From Planctomycetaceae bacterium (lineage in GTDB: Bacteria; Planctomycetota; Planctomycetia; Planctomycetales; Planctomycetaceae): a DNA stretch of 64,000 bases. Location of the stretch: the NCBI GenBank assembly GCA_028284485.1, contig JANQRQ010000328.1, forward strand, positions 40,524-104,523, in the 5' to 3' direction. The position numbers and the translations under genes were made by a program. Of this stretch, positions 57,731 through 64,000 are shown one piece after another. Under the pieces are notes generated by a model that searched no databases, was not told the DNA's origin, and saw nothing but the letters and a program-made list of their open reading frames with translations. Each line of letters starts with the position of its first letter. Within the stretch, counting starts at the first letter, position 1.

Positions 57731-58672
57731 CAATTCCCAGCCGGGAGCTGTTTCCGGGGGTTTGGCAGGCGGGTCAACAAGTTTGCCATACAAATCGGGC
57801 CGACGAGCCCGCAAATAACGTTGGCCACTCGAAACCTCGATCTTGTCCGGAGTGCAAACACCAACAGCGATATCGTCGCCCAATTCGTGGCACTCAGCGA
57901 TCACTTCTCCATAAGGATCAATGACCATCGAGTTACCATTGCGAATTTCTCCATCGTCGAGCCCGATGGGATTCGTAAAAATGGAATAGACCCCGTTCTC
58001 GTACGCACGTGTCGGTAACCATCGCATCAACCAACCGCGGCCCTTCGGCCCTTGAAACTCCATTCGTAATGGGGCCGGGTCGCGATGACGATTCTCCCAC
58101 AAGGCCGGGTCGACAGTCCCACGTCCGGGCATCACCGATGGCAGACAGCCGGTCACATGCGGCATGAATATCACCTGGGCCCCCATCAGGGCGGTGATCC
58201 GTACATTCTCCGGTAGATTGTTGTCGTAGCAGATGAGAATGCCGCACTTCCAACCGAGTAGGTCGAACACGACGAACTCGTTCCCACTCGCCAATGCGGG
58301 ATTGACGAACGCATGAATCTTGCGGTACTTCGCCAGCAACTGATCGCCGTTCACACAAACGTACGTGTTGTAGACTTCGTCGTTTTCACATTCAAACAGA
58401 CCTGCCAAAATCGGTACCTTGTGCTCACGGGAAATCGACATCAATTCCCGCACGCTGGGCCCATCAGGCACCGGCTCGGCCACCTCCAGCAATTCCGCCT
58501 TCGAAAACGTCTGCACGTACGAGTAAGCAGGAATGCAGCACTCATGGAAGCTGACGATCTGCGCGCCTTGGCGAACGGCTTCGGCGGTCAAGTCGCGAAC
58601 CCGCGACAAGTTGAAGGCCTTGTCGCCGTTTTTGTGTTCGAACTGAACTGCGGCAATTCGTAAATCGTTCAT
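57710..58672 (-). CDS. Nitrilase/carbon-nitrogen hydrolase family amidase
   Basis: 320 residues from the ATG at 58672; a longer TTG start at 58699 is unlikely. The Glu-Lys-Cys triad is visible: E in QIVSFHECCIPAYSYV, K in AKYRKIHAF, and C in CGILICYDNNLPENVR. IAAVQFEHKNGD is the usual N-terminal strand. It hydrolyses an amide or nitrile, possibly a carbamoyl compound such as N-carbamoylputrescine; the exact substrate is open. The C-terminal 40 residues are basic and proline-rich. Its end lies inside the terminator of the convergent gene. Confidence 0.9.
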   Translation of the reverse strand: MNDLRIAAVQFEHKNGDKAFNLSRVRDLTAEAVRQGAQIVSFHECCIPAYSYVQTFSKAELLEVAEPVPDGPSVRELMSISREHKVPILAGLFECENDEVYNTYVCVNGDQLLAKYRKIHAFVNPALASGNEFVVFDLLGWKCGILICYDNNLPENVRITALMGAQVIFMPHVTGCLPSVMPGRGTVDPALWENRHRDPAPLRMEFQGPKGRGWLMRWLPTRAYENGVYSIFTNPIGLDDGEIRNGNSMVIDPYGEVIAECHELGDDIAVGVCTPDKIEVSSGQRYLRARRPDLYGKLVDPPAKPPETAPGWELKKPRSN

Positions 58673-58858
58673 CACGTTTCGAGCAGAAGCTTGCTCCAAC
58701 CCGACGAAATCGTCCGTCGAGAACGAGCTTCAAGATGCGAAGTTGTCGGCACTTGAGTCAGCAGAAACCTGCTCCCCCAAAACAGCCTCCGCCTTCGCAC
58801 TGTCAATTCGCATTGGGTGCGTGGGGGCGGGTGTACAAAATGGATGACGTTGAACCGG

Positions 58859-59218
58859 TTAACCCCAAAATTTCTCGCCATGCCAATTCACCGGCGGTTG
58901 CGTTTCGACTTCAATATCGCCTTGTACCTGACATTGGCACGCAAGCCGCAGGTCTTTCTCGTGCCCCAGCCGCGCAAAGAAAGTGACCGGTCCCAAGAAT
59001 AACCGTACCTTCTCAAACATGCCCTGCGGGCTAACATTCTCGTCGCCCTTCTTGATTTGCACTCGGCAACTGGCACACTGACCGAATCCCATGCAGTTCA
59101 CATACCTGTGCATGCCCGGGTACAATTCAATCCCTGCCTTCATGGCCTCTTTTCGCAAGTTAGCCCCGGCTTCAACTTCAATCGATTTTTTCTCATTGAC
59201 AAACTTAACTGTCGGCAT
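58859..59218 (-). CDS. 2Fe-2S ferredoxin
   Basis: 119 residues from the ATG at 59218. The cluster ligands follow C-x5-C-x2-C in VNCMGFGQCASCRVQI and a fourth Cys in LRLACQCQVQGD, the pattern of the [2Fe-2S] ferredoxin fold (adrenodoxin/Isc side). An electron carrier in the cytosol. The long middle loop MFEKVRLFLGPVTFFARLGH is unusual and slightly hydrophobic. It lies alone between two genes in opposite orientation; the partner reductase is not visible. Confidence 0.88.
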   Translation of the reverse strand: MPTVKFVNEKKSIEVEAGANLRKEAMKAGIELYPGMHRYVNCMGFGQCASCRVQIKKGDENVSPQGMFEKVRLFLGPVTFFARLGHEKDLRLACQCQVQGDIEVETQPPVNWHGEKFWG

Positions 59219-59479
59219 TGTTGTGGCCTTTTGATGCTTCCCGCGAAGTGTCGTTCCCTGTCGGGGGAACTGCGATAACGTTTTTCGGATAATAAGTCGA
59301 ACGTCCGGAATTTTCCAGATCACCGCCATTGTGCAGGCAACAGCCCGGCGTCACTTGCGATCTGTCGGACTGTCCGATTGAATGACATGCATAACCCGCT
59401 CGCATTCCCCGGGGATCAGCGAGCGATATTCCAATGAACGATTCCATTTCGCCAAAAGCCATCTGCAAGGGACAGTTTT

Positions 59480-60976
59480 ATGGAGATTCAAAGTCAATGT
59501 CGGCCACTATCGGACGTCGCCACTGATTGGCTTATTATCCCATTCGCCAAGTCGGGAGATGTTGACACAGGTGTCGCCGAGTTGGATGACAAGCTAAACG
59601 GTCAGTTTACCCGCTTGCGGGAAGCCGGGGATTTGACCGGCAAAAGTGCCGAATTGCTGGCGATCCACGATACTCCGACGATTGAACCCAAACGGTTACT
59701 TTTTGCGGGGATTGGAAAACCTGAGGATCTCAATCGCTCGTTATTGAGCAAAGCACTCAACACCGCCGTCCGAAAGGTCTCTGAGAAAAGTGGCGTTTCC
59801 GCCGCTATCGCTATCCCCGCAAACCTGCCGGATTCGATGTCATCCGAGACGTTTGCCGAAGTGGCGGCAACCACACTGATTGTGGGTGCCCAGGGGCAGG
59901 ACCTGTATCGCGCGGAAGCGGGACGTTTTCCGTTGAAAACTGCGGCCGTGGTCACGACCTCAGCTCAAAATGAGCCGGCTGTCAAAAAAGGAACGGAACG
60001 GGGAGTCATTTTGGGCGAATCGATCAATTTGACACGGGAACTGGTCAATCGGCCTGCCGGCGACATTTTTCCCGCCAGTTTTGCCGAACGCGTCGAATCG
60101 GTTGCCAGTGAAATCGGCTGCGAATGCGAGGTTTTCGATGAGAATCGACTGCAGCAGGAAAAGATGGGTTCGTTGCTCGCCGTCGCGCAAGGCAGCGATC
60201 AACCACCCAGAATCGCCATTCTGCGATACTCCGGCGGGGGACCCGATGCCCCGACATTGGCGTTATGCGGTAAGGGCGTCACGTTCGACAGCGGCGGATT
60301 GTCGCTCAAGCCTTCCGAGGGCATGAAGACTATGAAATGCGATATGGCAGGGGCTGCCACCGTGTTGGGGGCCGTTTCTGCCATCGTGCGACTCAAGCTA
60401 CCGGTGAACATCATCGGATTGATGGGATTGGTAGAGAACATGGTCAGCGGGCGGTCGTACAAACTAGGCGACGTTCTCACGGCGCGTAACGGAGTGACCA
60501 TCGAAGTTCTCAATACCGACGCCGAAGGTCGCCTCGTCCTCGCGGACGTTTTAAGTTACGCGGTCGACCAGGGTGCCAAACATCTTGTCGACTTGGCGAC
60601 ATTAACCGGAGCATGCGTGGTCGCCTTGGGAGAGGACATCACCGGAGCCTTCACGAACGACCAAGCTTGGTGCGACAAATTGCTCGCCGCGGCCAACGAG
60701 GCCGGCGAAGAAGTTTGGCAAATGCCGATGTCAAAACACTTCGCGGAATTGTTGAAAAGCGACGTTGCCGACATCAAAAACGTCGGCCCCCGTTGGGGTG
60801 GGGCGATCACGGCTGCCAAGTTCTTGGAACGATTCGTCGCAGACACTCCCTGGGTCCATCTCGACATCGCGGGGCCGTCATTCGCATCGAGCAATGCCTC
60901 CCACCGCGAAGGTGGTGCGACCGGATGCATGGTTCGCACACTGGTCGAACTGGCCGAGCGATACGGCCAAGCCTAG
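59480..60976 (+). CDS. pepA: Leucyl aminopeptidase (M17)
   Basis: 498 residues, the usual length. The C-terminal catalytic domain has GKGVTFDSGGLSLKPSEGMK (metal Lys and Asp), DMAGAATVLGAV, the M17 signature NTDAEGRLVLADVLSY (about 346-361), and DLATLTGACVVALGED. It removes N-terminal residues from peptides in the cytosol using two divalent metals, and in some bacteria also binds DNA. The N-terminal domain is divergent, as usual. The terminal Asp/Glu ligands are present, so it should be active. Confidence 0.95.
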   Translation: MEIQSQCRPLSDVATDWLIIPFAKSGDVDTGVAELDDKLNGQFTRLREAGDLTGKSAELLAIHDTPTIEPKRLLFAGIGKPEDLNRSLLSKALNTAVRKVSEKSGVSAAIAIPANLPDSMSSETFAEVAATTLIVGAQGQDLYRAEAGRFPLKTAAVVTTSAQNEPAVKKGTERGVILGESINLTRELVNRPAGDIFPASFAERVESVASEIGCECEVFDENRLQQEKMGSLLAVAQGSDQPPRIAILRYSGGGPDAPTLALCGKGVTFDSGGLSLKPSEGMKTMKCDMAGAATVLGAVSAIVRLKLPVNIIGLMGLVENMVSGRSYKLGDVLTARNGVTIEVLNTDAEGRLVLADVLSYAVDQGAKHLVDLATLTGACVVALGEDITGAFTNDQAWCDKLLAAANEAGEEVWQMPMSKHFAELLKSDVADIKNVGPRWGGAITAAKFLERFVADTPWVHLDIAGPSFASSNASHREGGATGCMVRTLVELAERYGQA

Positions 60977-61065
60977 CGTATTCAGCGTGACGATCGATTC
61001 GACCGGCGAAGTCTCGTCTTTGCCGCGCATGCGGGAATCCGGTACGAGTGCCTCGACGCAACCGC

Positions 61066-61530
61066 TTATCGAGACAGCTCTCCTGTGATCACGTATCGCA
61101 GGATGTTTACAACTTGATCAGCCGATCGTGCCGTCGCCATGGCTGCAGCGTCGACCTCTTTCAAGGCGTGATCCAACTCGGTCGCATGAAAGGTAATGAT
61201 CGGCTTACCCAATGAAGCGGCGCAACCCGCATCGAACGCCGCGTTCCACTGACGATATTTGTCGCCAAAACGCACGACGACGATGTCGGCATCCGCAACC
61301 AACGTGCGAGTCCGAATTGCATTAACACCGGCTCCTTTGCGATCTTTCCAGTAAGCGTGCGGCTCGTCGCCAAGTATGGCGACACCGCAGTCATCGCTGT
61401 CCGCGTGGTTGGTGACGGGGGCGGACAAGTCGATGGGCAAATCTGCGTTTTCAATTCCCTCTTGAATCTGACGGCGCCAATCCGAATGAATTTCACCCGA
61501 CAAATAAACGCTCCAACGACGCACGGTCAT
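61066..61530 (-). CDS. YtoQ-family protein
   Basis: 154 residues that match the conserved bacterial YtoQ family: VYLSGEIHSDWRRQI, VTNHADSDDCGVAILG, DADIVVVRFGDKYRQWNAAFDAG, and SLGKPIITFH. The pattern resembles nucleoside 2-deoxyribosyltransferase folds, which suggests a nucleotide or sugar metabolite, but no reaction is established. It is convergent with pepA (89 bases) and divergent from the asparaginase gene. Confidence 0.82.
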   Translation of the reverse strand: MTVRRWSVYLSGEIHSDWRRQIQEGIENADLPIDLSAPVTNHADSDDCGVAILGDEPHAYWKDRKGAGVNAIRTRTLVADADIVVVRFGDKYRQWNAAFDAGCAASLGKPIITFHATELDHALKEVDAAAMATARSADQVVNILRYVITGELSR

Positions 61531-61733
61531 GTGAGTTCCTTTGAAAACTTATGCTCAATCGATTTTACGACTTCGCCGGCTACATTTCGCAACGAATAAA
61601 AACTATGCCTATGGCGGCAAGGTAACAGTCCAACAGGATGTTTTCGAGCCGATTCACGGTATGATGGACTCCCAACCATATTTTCTCGATTCTCGAAACA
61701 CGAGCGAGCAAATCGCCCTGAATAGGAAATCCA

Positions 61734-62921
61734 ATGCCAAATTCCCAGATGCAACGTCGAACCTTTCTCGCCACGACCGCCGGAACGCTGGCAGGCTTAC
61801 CGATTGGTGCCTATGCTCAGAACGGAAGCAGCGCATCGCCCACAACACAACGCTCTGGAAACCAACCAATGCCTGGTGAATTCCCCATCAAAGCCATCTC
61901 TTCGGCGAACGGTACTCGAGCCACCAGCCGTGCGTATGAAATGATTCGAGCCGGTTCCGATCCTCTCGACGCCGTTGTGGCGGGCGTCAATATTGTGGAA
62001 GACGATCCCGACGATATGACCGTCGGTTACGGGGGCCTGCCGAACGAAAACGGCGTCGTCGAACTCGACGCAGCCGTCATGCATGGTCCGACCCATCGCG
62101 CCGGGTCGGTCGCCTCGCTGCAGAATATCCGTAACCCCGCGAAAGTTGCCCAATTGGTTTTGGAGCAAACCGACCACGTGCTTCTCGTCGGGCTCGGGGC
62201 CTTGGAATTTGCCAAGGCGTGCGGCTTCAAGGAGGAGAATCTTCTCACCGAAAAGGCCCGCAAGATTTGGCTGTATTGGAAGCAGTCTCTTTCAGACCGA
62301 GATGACTGGTTACCCCCGGCTGTCGACGATCTTGATCCCGATGTCATTCGATTCTTCAAACTCAAACCCAAAGCCACGAACGGTGGTGCATCCACCAATC
62401 AACCCAACGGTAGCCGTAAGACGGCAAAAATGGACTGGTCGAAATTCGATCGCCCGACGGGCACGATTCACTGCGCAGGCATGAACGCAAACGGCGATAT
62501 CTCCTGCACGACGACCACGAGCGGTTTGGCCTTTAAGATACCGGGACGCGTCGGCGACTCGCCAATTATCGGGGCGGGGTTATACGTCGACAACGAAGTG
62601 GGATCGTGCGGCAGCACAGGGCGGGGGGAAGCGAATCTGCAGAACCTTTGCTGCTCGTCGGCAGTCGAGTTAATGCGTTCGGGAATGTCTCCCGAAGAAG
62701 CCGGCTTGGAAGTCTTGCGCCGAGTCGCGCATAACACGACTGAGAATCACCTGCTCGACGACCAGGGTCGTCCCAATTTTGGTTTGAAATTCTATTTGCT
62801 AGCCAAAGACGGAACGCATGCCGGGGTAACGATGTGGGGGCCTTCGGATTTCGCAGTGACCGACGAAAAGGGAACTCGCAAAGAGCAGTGCGCGTTCCTG
62901 TACAACAACGCCGATCGATAA
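61734..62921 (+). CDS. Glycosylasparaginase-like N-terminal nucleophile hydrolase
   Basis: 395 residues with a Tat-type signal (QRRTFLATTAGTLAG at about 7-21), so it is exported folded. The family start is ANGTRATSRAYEMIRAGSDP, GGLPNENGVVELDAAVM and RAGSVASLQNIRNP; the precursor should self-cleave before Thr244 in PTGTIHCAGMNANGD, where the mature beta chain begins; related enzymes have HDTIG at this place. FKIPGRVGDSPIIGAGLYVD is the substrate-binding stretch. It cleaves GlcNAc-asparagine or isoaspartyl peptides. The NagA-like gene follows 76 bases downstream, which favours the glycosylasparaginase role. Confidence 0.87.
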   Translation: MPNSQMQRRTFLATTAGTLAGLPIGAYAQNGSSASPTTQRSGNQPMPGEFPIKAISSANGTRATSRAYEMIRAGSDPLDAVVAGVNIVEDDPDDMTVGYGGLPNENGVVELDAAVMHGPTHRAGSVASLQNIRNPAKVAQLVLEQTDHVLLVGLGALEFAKACGFKEENLLTEKARKIWLYWKQSLSDRDDWLPPAVDDLDPDVIRFFKLKPKATNGGASTNQPNGSRKTAKMDWSKFDRPTGTIHCAGMNANGDISCTTTTSGLAFKIPGRVGDSPIIGAGLYVDNEVGSCGSTGRGEANLQNLCCSSAVELMRSGMSPEEAGLEVLRRVAHNTTENHLLDDQGRPNFGLKFYLLAKDGTHAGVTMWGPSDFAVTDEKGTRKEQCAFLYNNADR

Positions 62922-62997
62922 ACGGCGTTCAATTGTCGACGACCATAATCATTCGCTTTTGCCTCCACACCAATGAGGATGCGAAAAGGCAGGAACG

Positions 62998-64000
62998 ATG
63001 CCAACGTCACTGAAAGGCAGGCGGTACGATTCGGGCGAGCCGATGATCATCGCCGTCGAAGAAGACCGAATATCCTCAATCGAAACCGTCGAAGTTACAG
63101 ACACGTCTGGTTGGCCGATTATCGCACCGGGAATGTTTGACCTGCAGATCAATGGCCACGGCGGTATCTGGTTTAGTAAGCAGGATCTTACCGTCGACGA
63201 AGTGCTCACGACGTTGCAGCCGCACTTCCGCTTCGGCATTACGCGAATGTGTCCAACTCTGGTAACCGCCTCGCACGACGAGTTCCTGGCGGGATTCTCC
63301 GCTTTGCGGAAAGCCTGTGAACAGGAAACTTGGGTCGACCGAATGGTTCCGGGCTTTCATCTGGAAGGGCCGTTCATCTCCCCCGAAGACGGGCCGCGGG
63401 GGGCACATCCGCCGGAACATGTCCGGGCGGCTGATTGGGACGAATTCTGCCGGCTGCAGGAAGCAGCCGGGGGACGGATTTGTTTGCTGACACTTGCACC
63501 GGAAGTCGAAGGAGCGATCGACGTCATCAGAAAAGCGGTGGAAACGGGAGTGACAGTTGCGATCGGACACACCGCAGCCGCGCCGGAACAGATCACAGCT
63601 GCCGTCGATGCCGGCGCCCGACTCAGCACTCATTTGGGAAACGGTGCCCACGGAACGTTGCGGCGACACCCCAACTACATTTGGGAACAACTGGGCGAAG
63701 ACCGCTTGATGGCGAGCATCATCACCGATGGGCACCATTTGCCGGCAAGCGTGATTCGCACCATCATTCGCACCAAAGGAATTGAGAGCACAATCATCAC
63801 GTGTGATGCCGCCGGTTTCGCCGGATGTCCACCAGGAATTTACGGCAAGGACTCGGTCCAAGTGGAAATCCTCGAAGATGGAAGGCTGGTTGTCGCTGGC
63901 CAAAGGCAAATTCTGGCCGGTTCGAGTGTGGAGACCGACACCTGCGTCGCACACGCGGTTGCGGCCGGGCGGGTACCTCTAGTGGCCGCTTTGGATATGG
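62998..64000 (+). CDS. nagA: N-acetylglucosamine-6-phosphate deacetylase-like protein, partial
   Basis: 334 residues in the window; the 3' end is cut by the window edge. AGGAACG precedes the ATG. Amidohydrolase-fold motifs: PGMFDLQINGHGG (family PGFIDxQ.NG), FHLEGPFISPEDGPRGAHPP with the metal Glu, VAIGHTAAAPEQI with metal His, STHLGNGAHG (family THLYNAM), IITDGHHLP, and the catalytic Asp in TCDAAGFAGCP. It removes the acetyl group from GlcNAc-6-phosphate before it enters fructose-6-phosphate. A second possibility is another sugar-N-acetyl deacetylase. It probably shares a transcript with the upstream glycosylasparaginase-like gene. Confidence 0.85.
   Translation, partial: MPTSLKGRRYDSGEPMIIAVEEDRISSIETVEVTDTSGWPIIAPGMFDLQINGHGGIWFSKQDLTVDEVLTTLQPHFRFGITRMCPTLVTASHDEFLAGFSALRKACEQETWVDRMVPGFHLEGPFISPEDGPRGAHPPEHVRAADWDEFCRLQEAAGGRICLLTLAPEVEGAIDVIRKAVETGVTVAIGHTAAAPEQITAAVDAGARLSTHLGNGAHGTLRRHPNYIWEQLGEDRLMASIITDGHHLPASVIRTIIRTKGIESTIITCDAAGFAGCPPGIYGKDSVQVEILEDGRLVVAGQRQILAGSSVETDTCVAHAVAAGRVPLVAALDM

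Overview
The window is chromosomal DNA from a planctomycete, most likely of the class Planctomycetia. The evidence is gene content: a PSCyt1/DUF1549/DUF1553 cytochrome-type protein followed by a DUF1501 protein, a DUF4159 protein, an FG-GAP/ASPIC protein, a formylglycine-type sulfatase, an ECF sigma factor paired with a TPR-carrying Ser/Thr kinase, a planctomycete-type sigma-70 factor, and many single genes with large spacers. I see no insertion sequence, prophage, CRISPR array, tRNA or rRNA. The first gene (leucine-rich repeats) and the last (a NagA-like deacetylase) run off the window.

Layout: 1-5.1 kb holds the LRR protein, hemB, a degenerate phosphohexomutase-like protein and holA. 5.4-8.6 kb is an ECF sigma/kinase cassette with a 30-bp tandem repeat in front of it. 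8.9-17.9 kb has a MscS channel, a sulfatase, an ArsC-type reductase, glnA with a hairpin-rich leader and a clear terminator, a DUF4159 protein and an FG-GAP/ASPIC protein. 18.1-27.9 kb (minus strand) is a complete Na+-translocating NADH:quinone reductase operon, nqrABCDEF-apbE-nqrM, continuing into an L-2-hydroxyglutarate oxidase and an Ldh-family dehydrogenase. 28.2-34.0 kb (minus) encodes the pyruvate dehydrogenase complex E1-E2-E3. 34.7-37.4 kb has a sigma-70 factor and a membrane-anchored protein with a FlgG-like domain. 37.4-40.7 kb has an isochorismatase-family hydrolase, a Fpg-type glycosylase, a HAD phosphatase and a STAS/SpoIIAA-like protein. 41.1-44.6 kb is a small surface-glycan cassette (SDR, GT2, flippase). 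rpsD follows, then the PSCyt/DUF1501 pair, a SET-domain protein, a polysaccharide deacetylase, a large RND permease behind a possible leader peptide, and a secreted protein of unknown function. 57.2-64 kb has a secreted Cys/His/Tyr-rich protein with a terminator, a nitrilase-family hydrolase, a ferredoxin, PepA, a YtoQ protein, a glycosylasparaginase-like protein and a NagA-like protein.

How it fits together: pyruvate dehydrogenase makes NADH. Na+-NQR oxidises NADH and pumps sodium, and the two 2-hydroxyacid dehydrogenases at the end of its operon may feed the same quinone/NAD pools. The last two genes may act on GlcNAc-asparagine-derived material. The least explained items are the FlgG-like membrane protein behind its own sigma factor, the three-domain phosphohexomutase with a Cys-rich head and eroded active site, the tandem repeat ahead of the ECF/kinase pair, the glnA leader, and the AGGAGG-led 23-codon ORF overlapping the RND start. 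No single element is a proven new system.
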